From: UBA4644 sp964646225
GTDB taxonomy: Bacteria; Bacillota; Clostridia; Oscillospirales; Butyricicoccaceae
Assembly: GCA_964646225.1 (NCBI GenBank)
Contig: CAZYAD010000029.1
Span: 1-17,646 of the forward strand
DNA length: 17,646 bases
Reading direction: 5' to 3'
A program made the position numbers and the translations under genes. Positions 7,964 to 15,162 of the stretch are shown piece by piece. Each line of letters opens with the position of its first letter. The first letter of the stretch is position 1. The notes beneath the pieces were generated by a model, which was not told the DNA's origin, did no database searches, and worked only from the letters and a program-made list of their open reading frames with translations.

Positions 7964-7978
7964 GCGCCCTTCGGGTGC

Positions 7979-10627
7979 TTACAGGCCGATCTGGCCCAGG
8001 AAGCCGCCCAGTGCCTCTTCGAACTCGGCATCGTCGAAGCAGTACAGCATCTTGGTGTGCTCGGCACGCAGCTTCTCCACATCCTGGCTCACATCCTTGC
8101 CGCGCAGGATGACATCGGCCATCAGTTGGGCCAGCTTGGAGAAGTCCTCCTTGCCAAAGCCGAAGCGGGTCATCTCGTTGACGCCCATGCGCAGCGCGCC
8201 GGAGGCGGTAAAGGCCTCCTCGTCGGGCGTGGCCTGATAGTTGACGATGATGTTGTTCTGCTCCAGACGGTCGGCAACCTCCGGGCCGGTGCCGTAGCCG
8301 ACCGAAACGATGACCTGGTGGGTCTCGGTATAGTCGATGGCGGGATCACCCTGGACATTCAGGCCCTCAGCCTTCAGTGCCTTGGCAAAGTGCTTGGCGT
8401 TCTCGATGACCGCCTTCTGATAGGTGTCCTTGAAGGTGTTCATCTCATAAGCCGCCATCAGCAGACCCAGCTGGGTGCCCAGGTGATGGTTGGACACGCT
8501 GCCGGGGAAGGCGCGGCTCTCGATGGTCTTCCACAGACCGTATTTCAGCTCGTCCTCCTTGTAGTTGACGGCCACCACGCCGCGCTGGGGGCCAAAGAAG
8601 GTCTTGTGGGTGGAGCCGGTGACGATCTCCGCGCCCTCCTCAAAGGGCTTTTGGAAGTGGTCGCCCACCAGACCCAGCACATGGGCCATATCGTACATGA
8701 TGGTGGTGTGCAGGCCCATATCGTCCACAAACTTCCGGATGGCGGCCACAGGCTCCTTGTGCAGCACCATGGACTTACCGAAGATGATGAACTCGGGCTT
8801 ATACTTCTCGATGACCTTTTTGGTCTCCTCCACATCGATCTTGTAGATGTTGTCCTTGCACACGGGGAAGTTCACGATGGCGGACTTCTCGGTGACGGGA
8901 TCCACCGCCACATAGTCGTGCAGCGCACCCATGGGCTGTGCAGACAGGTGGCCGCCCTTGATGATGTGGTTGTTCAGGATATAGCCCAGCCGCTGGGGAG
9001 TCTGCTTGCGGTTCAGGCGGTTCTTCCAGTCCATCAGGGCAGAGAACACTGCCATGTTGGACATCTGGCCGGAGATCACGCGGGTCTCCACCTCGGAGCA
9101 GTTGAAGTACTGCTTCATCTGCTCCACCACCATCTGCTCCACCTGATCGATGAACTTGGTTCCGTTGTAGTAGAAGATGTCCTGATTGTAGAAGGAAGAG
9201 ATCTTCTTGTGCTCGGCATAGCGGAAGGCGGGGTCAGAGGCGCACAGCAGCTGCACGGCGCGGCTTGCACTGTTTTCCGAAGGGATCAGGTTGACGCAGT
9301 GCTTCTGCCGCCACTCGTGATTGTCGGTGGCCTCGTGGATCAGCTTCAGCGCAGCGGCGCGGCGGTCACCGCTCGCTGCCGTGGCTTTTTTTTCGGGCTC
9401 TCTCCAGATAATGGGGCGGGCAAAGGGCGGCGCGTCCACGCGCATATGGTAATGGGGGATGACGGCCTTCAGCCGCTTGCCACGCACATCCACCTCCACA
9501 TAGTCCTCGCGCTGGATGGGGGAGTACAGATAGGCCAGACCGATGGAGCGCTTGGAGGAGCTCTCTAGGATCTTGGTGGACAGGCCGGAGCCCTCCTGAT
9601 TGAAATAGGGCACCATGGTGCCGGAGGTGACCCAGCCGACCTCCTGCCCGTCCTTATAGACCGGCATACCGGCGCGGATGACGCCGCGATCCACCAGGCA
9701 GATGGGCATGATGCGCTTGGGCAGGTCGGCGATGTCGGAGAAATCATGCTCGCGGATGCGCTTGTAGGCGGCCTGCTGCTTCAGCAGAGCCTGCTTGCCG
9801 ATAAAGTCGCCCTTCTGCTCGTTGAAACTGACGGCGAACTTGGCCAGCGGCACGGCAAAGATGGGGATATCCTTGCCGGAGGGATCCTTGCCCATTTCGT
9901 GACCGTACAGCGGCAGCACCGCCTCGGTACGCAGGGTGTCTCGGGCACCCAGACCGGCGGGCTTTGCGCCCAGCTCCACCAGACGGTTCCACAGCCAGGC
10001 GGCATCCTCGCTCTTGACATAGACCTCATAGCCCAGAGGCTCGCCGGTGTAGCCGGTCTTGGCCACACGGGCCAGATGGCCCTCCAGCTCCAGCGTACCC
10101 AGCGCGTTTTTCACCGGCTCGGTGAGCGCCTTTCCACCGGAAAGCACCTCCAGCATCTTGCGGCTTCTGGGGCCCTGCACGGCGATGGCGGCCCAGTCGG
10201 CGGTCTGGTTGGTGATCTTCACATCGAACTTCTCGGCGATGGGCAGCAGATGGGCCAGATCCTTGTCGGTGTTGGCGGCGTTGACCACCAGCAGGAAGTT
10301 GTCCTCTTCAAACATATAGAGGTAGGCATCATCGATGGCGAAGCCGTTCTCATCGGGGATGATGCAGTACTGCGCGGTGTTCAGCTCCAGCGCCAGCACA
10401 TTGCTGGACAGCACATACTGCAAAAACTTCACCCGCTCCGGGCCCTCGATCAGCAGACGGCCCATGTGAGACACATCAAACAGGCTGCAATCGCTGCGGG
10501 TATACAGATGCTCGGCAACGATGCCGGTGGGGTACTGCACGGGCATTTCCCAGCCGCCGAAATCCACCATGGACGCGCCTGCGGCCACGTGAACATCGTA
10601 AAGCTGAGTACGCTTCAATTCACTCAT
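7979..10627 (-). CDS. Fused aminomethyltransferase (T-protein) - serine hydroxymethyltransferase
   Basis: One uninterrupted 882-codon frame joins two enzymes. Residues 1 to about 395 are GcvT: MVDFGGWEMPVQY (20-32), DVSHMG (51-56), the catalytic-Asp region GFAIDDAYLY (D99/D100), LLVVNAAN, TGYTGE, GLGARDTLRTEA, and GWVTSGT near the end. Residues about 420-882 are a divergent serine hydroxymethyltransferase. It keeps NLIPSEN (446-452), YAE (Y470, E472), YMDMAH-like YDMAHV (D646, H649), the PLP lysine K675 in STHKTFFGP, and ALRMG (R813). The usual GYPGKRYYGG segment is replaced by HKKISSFYNQDIFYYNG. No ribosome site precedes the SHMT half, so it is made as a fusion. T-protein makes methylene-tetrahydrofolate and ammonia from GcvH-bound aminomethyl, and SHMT can combine that with glycine to give serine. 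ATG 10627 follows GGAGG and the riboswitch. The T domain has an extra stretch (about 341-360) before its last strands. Confidence 0.93.
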   Translation of the reverse strand: MSELKRTQLYDVHVAAGASMVDFGGWEMPVQYPTGIVAEHLYTRSDCSLFDVSHMGRLLIEGPERVKFLQYVLSSNVLALELNTAQYCIIPDENGFAIDDAYLYMFEEDNFLLVVNAANTDKDLAHLLPIAEKFDVKITNQTADWAAIAVQGPRSRKMLEVLSGGKALTEPVKNALGTLELEGHLARVAKTGYTGEPLGYEVYVKSEDAAWLWNRLVELGAKPAGLGARDTLRTEAVLPLYGHEMGKDPSGKDIPIFAVPLAKFAVSFNEQKGDFIGKQALLKQQAAYKRIREHDFSDIADLPKRIMPICLVDRGVIRAGMPVYKDGQEVGWVTSGTMVPYFNQEGSGLSTKILESSSKRSIGLAYLYSPIQREDYVEVDVRGKRLKAVIPHYHMRVDAPPFARPIIWREPEKKATAASGDRRAAALKLIHEATDNHEWRQKHCVNLIPSENSASRAVQLLCASDPAFRYAEHKKISSFYNQDIFYYNGTKFIDQVEQMVVEQMKQYFNCSEVETRVISGQMSNMAVFSALMDWKNRLNRKQTPQRLGYILNNHIIKGGHLSAQPMGALHDYVAVDPVTEKSAIVNFPVCKDNIYKIDVEETKKVIEKYKPEFIIFGKSMVLHKEPVAAIRKFVDDMGLHTTIMYDMAHVLGLVGDHFQKPFEEGAEIVTGSTHKTFFGPQRGVVAVNYKEDELKYGLWKTIESRAFPGSVSNHHLGTQLGLLMAAYEMNTFKDTYQKAVIENAKHFAKALKAEGLNVQGDPAIDYTETHQVIVSVGYGTGPEVADRLEQNNIIVNYQATPDEEAFTASGALRMGVNEMTRFGFGKEDFSKLAQLMADVILRGKDVSQDVEKLRAEHTKMLYCFDDAEFEEALGGFLGQIGL

Positions 10628-10671
10628 GGTTCTTCCTCCATTTTATATGATTTTGATGGAAAAATGCGAAC

Positions 10672-10704
10672 AAAAAAAGCGCAAAGCATCCCTGTGCCTT
10701 GCGC
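10672..10704 (-). terminator. Riboswitch-controlled terminator (expression platform)
   Basis: GCGCAAGGCA (10704-10695) pairs with TGCTTTGCGC (10688-10679) through one G-U pair. The loop is six bases and seven T residues follow on the minus strand. It lies directly after the second glycine aptamer and 44 bases before the gcvT-glyA start, the expected place for a conditional terminator. Confidence 0.85.
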
Positions 10705-10861
10705 CTCCGTTTCAGACCTGAGAGATTCCCCGGGGGGATCCCCCGCCGGGTTGCACCTTCGGCGTGCTTTCGCACTTTACAGAGCCTCGTCCCGATCCGG
10801 TCCTTTTGCCTGAGAGCTTTTGCTTCCCCTTCGGCGGCCCTGAGGGCACTCTCCCGGATCG
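10705..10861 (-). promoter_or_regulatory. Tandem glycine riboswitch
   Basis: Two glycine aptamers lie in the leader of the glycine cleavage operon. Aptamer 1 (10861-10794) is closed by a 7-bp P1 stem GATCCGG/CCGGATC and carries GGGAGAGTGCC, GCCGAAGGGGAAGC and CTCTCAGGCAAAAGGAC. A 9-base linker follows. Aptamer 2 (10784-10705) has P1 CTCTG/CGGAG, GCCGAAGGTGCAA and CTCTCAGGT, plus a long GC-rich palindromic arm around 10735. These conserved cores match the well-known glycine riboswitch family, in which glycine usually turns on gcv genes. How aptamer 2 competes with the following terminator is not obvious from simple pairing. Confidence 0.95.
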
Positions 10862-10891
10862 ATCATCCGATCTTATTTTATTCACCAATTT

Positions 10892-10920
10892 ATTATAAAC
10901 ATCTTTCGACACCAGGTCAA
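10892..10920 (-). promoter_or_regulatory. Promoter of the glycine cleavage operon
   Basis: On the minus strand TTGACC (10920-10915) is followed after 17 bases by a perfect TATAAT (10897-10892). Transcription should start near 10885, about 25 bases before aptamer 1. The 100 bases further upstream (about 10928-11027) show no gene or recognisable element. Confidence 0.85.
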
Positions 10921-11027
10921 GAGGCATTTGGAATTCCCGAAGGCAACATCCAGTTATCGCTTTTTCGAATGATATCCGGGGGAGTCGCAGAGGGCCTGCT
11001 TCTACATCCGCCAATTCACCGGAACAG

Positions 11028-11064
11028 CACTGCGCCCCTCTGCTTTTGGCAGAGGGGCGCAGTG
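11028..11064 (-). terminator. Strong hairpin after the CNNM gene pair, probable terminator
   Basis: A perfect 16-bp GC-rich stem (11064-11049 with 11043-11028) around a 5-base loop begins 15 bases after the stop at 11080. No T-run follows on the minus strand, so termination is likely but not of the textbook form. It may also protect the message end. Confidence 0.6.
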
Positions 11065-11079
11065 TTCCAAAACGGATGC

Positions 11080-12351
11080 TTATTCTTCCTCGTCGGGCGC
11101 TTTTTCCACAGGCAGCACCCGGATACCCACCTGGGTGACCCGCAGATCGGCCAGCGCCTCCACGGTGACCGAAAGGTTCTGCCAGGTAAAGGTGTCGCCC
11201 ACCTGCGGGAAGCGCTCCAGATGCTCGGTGACCCAGCCGCCCACCGTGGCGGCGTCCACCTCGTCCTCGAACTGATCCAGATCCAGCTCCCACAGCAGGT
11301 CGTCAAAGGCCATGCTGCCGCTGATGCGGAAATGGGTGTCGTCCAGCTGCTGGAACTCGTTTTCGATGGGGTCGCTCTCGTCCCAGATGTCGCCTACGAT
11401 CTCCTCAATGATATCCTCCAGTGTCACCACGCCGCAGGTGCCGCCAAAGTCGTCCAGCACCACGGCCATTTGCAGATGGCGATCCCGCAGAGCCTTCATG
11501 GCCACCGGCAGACGGGTGCTGCGGTGCAGGAAAAAGGCGGGCATCACCAGCTGACGGATGGGTGTATCCGGCTGGCTGCTCAAAACGCGGTAGGCGTGGT
11601 TTAAGTACAGCACGCCGATGATGGAGTCCACATCCTCATCATACACCGGCAAACGGGAAAAGCGGCTTTCGTTCATCTCCCGCAGGATCTCCTCCCGGCT
11701 GTCGGAAAGGTCGATGCAGTGCAGATCCACCCGGGGTGTGAGGATATCCTCCAGGGTGGTCTCGCCAAAGCTGACGGCCGATTGCAGCAGCTCGCTGCGA
11801 TCCTCGTCGATGACGCCCTCGTCCTCTACCGTCTCGATGATGGTCATCAACTCGTCGGGGGTGATCGGCTCGGGCTCCGGGTCGCCGCCCCACAGACGGG
11901 AGATGCGATCCACCGCCCAGGTGATGGCGATGACCAGCGGCTTGGTGATGCTCATCAGCAGCCGCAGCGGGGCAGCGGCCTTGAGCACAAATACATCACA
12001 GTGATCCTTTGCCAGGATCTTGGGCATGATCTCGCCAAAGATCAGGATGAGCACCGTCATGATACCGGTGGCGTAGACCGCACCGGCGTCACCCACCAGA
12101 GCCATGGCGATCACTGTGGCCAGAGAGGAGGAGGCGATGTTCACCAGATTATTGCCGATGAGAATGGTGCAAAGGGCCTTTTCATACACCATGCAGATGG
12201 CGTGGGCAAGAGCGGCGGGCTTGCTGCCGCCGTCGGCAGCAGTCTTCAGCCGCAGGGTGTTCACCGAGGCAAAGGCGATCTCCGAACTGGAGAAAAAGGC
12301 GGAAAAACAGATGCAGATGAAAATTCCCACATAGGGCAGCGCGTTACCCAT
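11080..12351 (-). CDS. CNNM/CorC-family membrane protein (DUF21-CBS-CorC_HlyC)
   Basis: This 423-residue protein has the full domain order of bacterial 'hemolysin family' CNNM transporters. Residues 1 to about 155 form the DUF21 membrane domain (FSAFFSSSEIAFASVN near the start, then LIGNNLVNIASSSLAT and FGEIMPKILAKD). A Bateman pair of CBS domains follows (about 195-330, with ILTPRVDL, SRLPVYDEDVDSIIGVLYL and FGGTCGVVTLEDIIEEIVGDIWDE). The CorC_HlyC domain comes last (about 340-415, with GGWVTEHLERFPQVGD). Relatives export or balance Mg2+/Na+, with ATP-Mg binding by the CBS pair. The old hemolysin label is not supported by mechanism. Its ATG overlaps the previous gene's stop by 8 bases, so the pair is coupled and may form a heteromer. 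Confidence 0.9.
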   Translation of the reverse strand: MGNALPYVGIFICICFSAFFSSSEIAFASVNTLRLKTAADGGSKPAALAHAICMVYEKALCTILIGNNLVNIASSSLATVIAMALVGDAGAVYATGIMTVLILIFGEIMPKILAKDHCDVFVLKAAAPLRLLMSITKPLVIAITWAVDRISRLWGGDPEPEPITPDELMTIIETVEDEGVIDEDRSELLQSAVSFGETTLEDILTPRVDLHCIDLSDSREEILREMNESRFSRLPVYDEDVDSIIGVLYLNHAYRVLSSQPDTPIRQLVMPAFFLHRSTRLPVAMKALRDRHLQMAVVLDDFGGTCGVVTLEDIIEEIVGDIWDESDPIENEFQQLDDTHFRISGSMAFDDLLWELDLDQFEDEVDAATVGGWVTEHLERFPQVGDTFTWQNLSVTVEALADLRVTQVGIRVLPVEKAPDEEE

Positions 12352-13363
12352 GGAGCTTCACCGTCCCTTCTGTGTCTTCCTCGTCCCAGATCTCGCCCAC
12401 CAGCTCCTCCAGGATGTCCTCCACCGTCAGGATGCCAAGGGTCCTGCCCCCGTCATCCCGGACGACGGCCAGCTGCACCCGGTGGCTGCTCATCTGCTGC
12501 AAAAGCTCGTCCACCGGCGTGTCCGGCGAGACAAAGGCCGGCGGGTTCAGCAGCGTCCGCAGACGGGTCCGCTGGCCATTTTTCAGGTAACTGCGCAGAA
12601 AGTCCCGGATGTGCATGACCCCCACGATGTGGTCCAGGTCGCCCCGGTAAAAGGGAATGCGGGAATGACTGTGCTCACGGATGAAGGCGGCAATGTCCTC
12701 CAGCGAGGTAGCCACATCCAGCGCCTCCAGCCGGTCGGCGGGCTGCATGACCTGCCGGGCGGTGATGTGGTCAAAGGCCATGGCCGAGGTCAGCAGATGA
12801 TCCTCGTTCTCCTGATGCAGAGCGGGGGAGGCCTGGGCGGTCTCCATCATGGATTCCAGCTCGGCTTCGGTGAAGGAGGGGGCCTTTTTGCTGCCGAACA
12901 GCTTGACGCACAGGGCGCTGATGTTGCTGAAAAACCAGGCAAAGGGCCGCAGCACCTTCATCAGAAAGCGCAGGGAGGAGGCAAAGAACAGCACCATGCG
13001 GTCGGCATGGCTGCGGCAGAAGCTTTTTGGCAGCATTTCGCTGACAAAAAACACCACCAGCGTCACCACGATGGTGGTGGGAGCCGCCGCACCCTCGCCC
13101 CAGAGCTTGGTAGCCAGCAGCGTGGCCAGCGAGGAGCAGCCGATGTGCATGATGTTGTTGCCGATCAGAAGGGTCGTCAACGCGTTGTCAAAGTGCTCGG
13201 AGATATAGACCGCGGTCTTGGAACGGCTGTCGCCTGCATCCGCCTGGGTCTTCAGACGAATTTTGTTGCAGGAAGCAAACGCGATCTCCGCGCCGGCAAA
13301 GTAGCCGCCGCCCAGGATCAAACCAACGAGCAGGACATATAACAACCAACTGTTACTGTCCAT
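12344..13363 (-). CDS. CNNM-like membrane protein lacking the CorC_HlyC domain (DUF21-CBS)
   Basis: This 339-residue protein is a paralogue of the next gene. It has a DUF21 membrane domain (about 1-155: GGGYFAGAEIAFASCNKIRLKTQ, LIGNNIMHIGCSSLAT, FVSEMLPKSFCRSHADR) and two CBS domains ending in RTLGILTVEDILEELVGEIWDEED. The sequence stops about 10 residues later, so the C-terminal CorC_HlyC domain of the neighbour is absent. The ending is clean, with TAA overlapping the next ATG, so this looks like a real short form, not a frameshift. The start at 13363 has AAAGGAG about 13 bases upstream, rather far. It probably works in metal-ion export, possibly as a partner subunit of the full-length protein. 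Confidence 0.85.
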   Translation of the reverse strand: MDSNSWLLYVLLVGLILGGGYFAGAEIAFASCNKIRLKTQADAGDSRSKTAVYISEHFDNALTTLLIGNNIMHIGCSSLATLLATKLWGEGAAAPTTIVVTLVVFFVSEMLPKSFCRSHADRMVLFFASSLRFLMKVLRPFAWFFSNISALCVKLFGSKKAPSFTEAELESMMETAQASPALHQENEDHLLTSAMAFDHITARQVMQPADRLEALDVATSLEDIAAFIREHSHSRIPFYRGDLDHIVGVMHIRDFLRSYLKNGQRTRLRTLLNPPAFVSPDTPVDELLQQMSSHRVQLAVVRDDGGRTLGILTVEDILEELVGEIWDEEDTEGTVKLHG

Positions 13364-13401
13364 TGGGGAAAACCATCTCCTTTGTCAAATCATTATCAGC
13401 C

Positions 13402-13430
13402 ATCATACCATAGATTTCCTCGAAACACAA
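13402..13430 (-). promoter_or_regulatory. Possible promoter of the CNNM gene pair
   Basis: On the minus strand TATGAT (13407-13402) lies 17 bases after TTGTGT (13430-13425). The -10 is good and the -35 is poor, so this is only a candidate. It lies about 40 bases before the start codon. Confidence 0.4.
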
Positions 13431-13465
13431 CGGCAAACGGCGAAATTTTCAAAAAAGACAAAAAG

Positions 13466-13499
13466 ACAAAAAGAACCCGGAGACCTTTCGGTCTCCGGG
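13466..13499 (-). terminator. Rho-independent terminator after the fatty acid transporter
   Basis: A perfect 10-bp stem CCCGGAGACC/GGTCTCCGGG (13499-13490 with 13485-13476) has a 4-base loop. It is followed on the minus strand by TTCTTTTTGTCTTTTTG. It begins 34 bases after the transporter stop. Confidence 0.92.
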
Positions 13500-13532
13500 A
13501 AGCTTTTATACAGGGAACCGGGGCGCGGATGT

Positions 13533-14876
13533 TTAGCCGACCAGACCCCAGATAACAAAGCCGCCGCAGGCGACGATACAAACAAAGATGGTAACCACCA
13601 CCAGATAGCCCATGATGTCACGGGCAGACAGCTTGGCGATACCCAGAGCGGGCAGAGCCCAGAAGGGCTGGATCATGTTGGTCCACTGGTCGCCCCAGGC
13701 CACCGCCATGGCGGTCAGACCGTCGGGGTTGCCGATCTCGCGGCCGCCGGGCATCATGATGGGGCCCTGGACAGCCCACTGGCCGCCGCCGGAAGGAACG
13801 AAGAAGTTCAGGATACCGGCAGCCAGGAAGGAGAACATGGGGAAGGTGACCTTGTTGGAGAAGCTGACGAAGAAGTTGGAAATGACAGAAGCCAGAGACA
13901 CGCCAGCGGCGTTCTGGACGACCATCAGACCCATGATACCGGCGTAGAAGGGGAACTGCAGCAGGATGCCCGCAGCACCGCCGGCGGCATCGGAGATGGC
14001 ATCCACATATCTCCGCAGATCGCCGTGCAGCAGAATGCCCAGCGTCATGAAGATGAAGTTGACGATGTTCAGACCCAGCGTGAAGCCGTTCTTGGCAAAG
14101 TAGTAAACGATGTAGACCAGGCAAGCGACCCACAGAATGACCCACAGGATCTTGGAGTGCTCGATCTTGTCGGCGGGGGTGTTGATCGTATAGGTACGAT
14201 CGGCCTCGTCGGTCAGCAGCTCGGGATTAACGGTGATGGTGTGCTGCTCATCGGGATGCATGGCGTAGTTGATGAAGGGCATCACGAACAGGATGACCAG
14301 CACCATGGCCAGGTTGACGGGATGGAACACGGTTTCGGTGATGGGAGCCTGATACATCACGCCGCCGAAGTCCTTTCCGGCGACCATATCCAGCGGGATG
14401 GAGCCGGAGATACCGGCGTGCCAGATGACGAAGCCGGAGTAGGCAGAGGCGATCAGCAGGGGATAGTCCACATCACGCACCCGCTTGGCGATCTCCTTGG
14501 CCAGCAGAGCGCCGATGACCAGGCCGAAGCCCCAGTTCAGCCAGCAGCAGATGGTGGAGACCATAGTGGTAACAACAATGGCCTGCTTCTTGTTGTGGGC
14601 CAGACCGGCAATAGTGCCCAGCGCCTTCTTGCAGGGCTTGGCGGAAGCCATGGCAGAGCCGAAGACCAGCACCAGAGCCATCTGCATGGCGAAACTCAGC
14701 AGACCCCAGAAGCCGTCCGAGCCGCCCCAGGCACCCAGAACCTCCAGCGGGCCCAGACCGGTAGCGGCGAGCGTACCCAGGTAGACGATGATGGTCAGGA
14801 TCACGGCGAACAGAAAAGCGTCGGGCAGCCATCTGTTCATGACGCGAACGCAGCCGTTTGTGAACTTTTTAAACAT
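13533..14876 (-). CDS. Short-chain fatty acid transporter, AtoE family
   Basis: This 447-residue integral membrane protein has about 10-12 hydrophobic segments. It has the family's typical N-terminus (VRVMNRWLPDAFLFAVILTIIVYL), TICCWLNWGFGLVIGALLAKEIAKR (about 107-132), SGFVIWHAGISGSIPL (about 147-162), and the hallmark FFVPSGGGQWAVQGPIMMPG (about 358-377) with WGDQWTNMIQPFWALP after it. AtoE-type proteins move short-chain fatty acids such as acetate, butyrate or acetoacetate across the membrane. Direction here may be export of fermentation acids or uptake, which the sequence does not settle. ATG 14876 has AAAGGAG upstream. The gene is monocistronic, between a strong promoter with a Rex-like site and its own terminator. 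It fits functionally with the CoA-transferase genes at the left edge. Confidence 0.9.
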   Translation of the reverse strand: MFKKFTNGCVRVMNRWLPDAFLFAVILTIIVYLGTLAATGLGPLEVLGAWGGSDGFWGLLSFAMQMALVLVFGSAMASAKPCKKALGTIAGLAHNKKQAIVVTTMVSTICCWLNWGFGLVIGALLAKEIAKRVRDVDYPLLIASAYSGFVIWHAGISGSIPLDMVAGKDFGGVMYQAPITETVFHPVNLAMVLVILFVMPFINYAMHPDEQHTITVNPELLTDEADRTYTINTPADKIEHSKILWVILWVACLVYIVYYFAKNGFTLGLNIVNFIFMTLGILLHGDLRRYVDAISDAAGGAAGILLQFPFYAGIMGLMVVQNAAGVSLASVISNFFVSFSNKVTFPMFSFLAAGILNFFVPSGGGQWAVQGPIMMPGGREIGNPDGLTAMAVAWGDQWTNMIQPFWALPALGIAKLSARDIMGYLVVVTIFVCIVACGGFVIWGLVG

Positions 14877-14898
14877 AAGTACACACTCCTTTATTTAT

Positions 14899-14916
14899 TT
14901 GTGAATAAATTAAAAC
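14899..14916 (+). promoter_or_regulatory. Possible second, degenerate Rex-like site in the transporter leader
   Basis: TTGTGAA-TAAA-TTAAAAC read on the plus strand has a perfect left Rex half-site (TTGTGAA) and a poor right half. It lies between the main Rex-like palindrome and the ribosome site. It is weak alone, but worth noting beside the strong site 20 bases away. Confidence 0.3.
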
Positions 14917-14934
14917 CGACTGCGCTGCACTCGA

Positions 14935-14950
14935 TGTTAATTTATTAACA
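14935..14950 (-). promoter_or_regulatory. Rex-like operator at the transporter start site
   Basis: The perfect palindrome TGTTAA-TAAA-TTAACA starts 8 bases after the -10 box, covering the expected start of transcription. It matches 12 of the 14 fixed positions of the published clostridial Rex consensus TTGTTAA-N4-TTAACAA, with only the outermost base on each side differing. Rex is a repressor released by NADH. Assignment to Rex is inferred from the motif. Confidence 0.6.
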
Positions 14951-14957
14951 CAAGCTT

Positions 14958-14986
14958 ATTATAAACGAAACAAAAAATGGTGACAA
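14958..14986 (-). promoter_or_regulatory. Promoter of the short-chain fatty acid transporter
   Basis: On the minus strand TTGTCA (14986-14981) is followed after 17 bases by a perfect TATAAT (14963-14958). The start site should fall near 14951, leaving a leader of about 75 bases. Confidence 0.85.
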
Positions 14987-15094
14987 CCATGAAACCTGTC
15001 GAAACTGGATGGAAAAATTGCGATAAAGCTGTGCAAAATAAACAAGCACAAAAAATAATTTTTCAGGATCTAGATAAACTTGAAATCTTTTCGG

Positions 15095-15109
15095 AATTTT
15101 CTGAAAAAG
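15095..15109 (+). promoter_or_regulatory. CodY-box-like sequence between the isomerase and transporter genes
   Basis: AATTTTCTGAAAAAG matches 13 of 15 positions of the CodY consensus AATTTTCWGAAAATT. It lies about 110 bases upstream of the transporter -35 box and inside a larger inverted repeat (TTTCGG at 15089-15094, CCGAAA at 15110-15115). It could equally be part of a transcript-end hairpin for the isomerase gene, although no T-run follows. Confidence 0.3.
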
Positions 15110-15162
15110 CCGAAATCAAAATCGAAGCATTTCTAAACAAAATGAAAACGGTTTGTAAACGC

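Noticed and set aside
7922..9568. A 548-codon plus-strand open frame opposite the SHMT domain
   Set aside because: It is antisense to a protein with clear catalytic motifs. Its translation is His/Leu/Gly-rich without any family match I recognise, and it has no promoter or ribosome site. It results from high GC and codon bias.
13456..13475. Short tandem repeat of GACAAAAA next to the transporter terminator
   Set aside because: Only about two copies are present, and they form the U-rich tail of the terminator on the minus strand.
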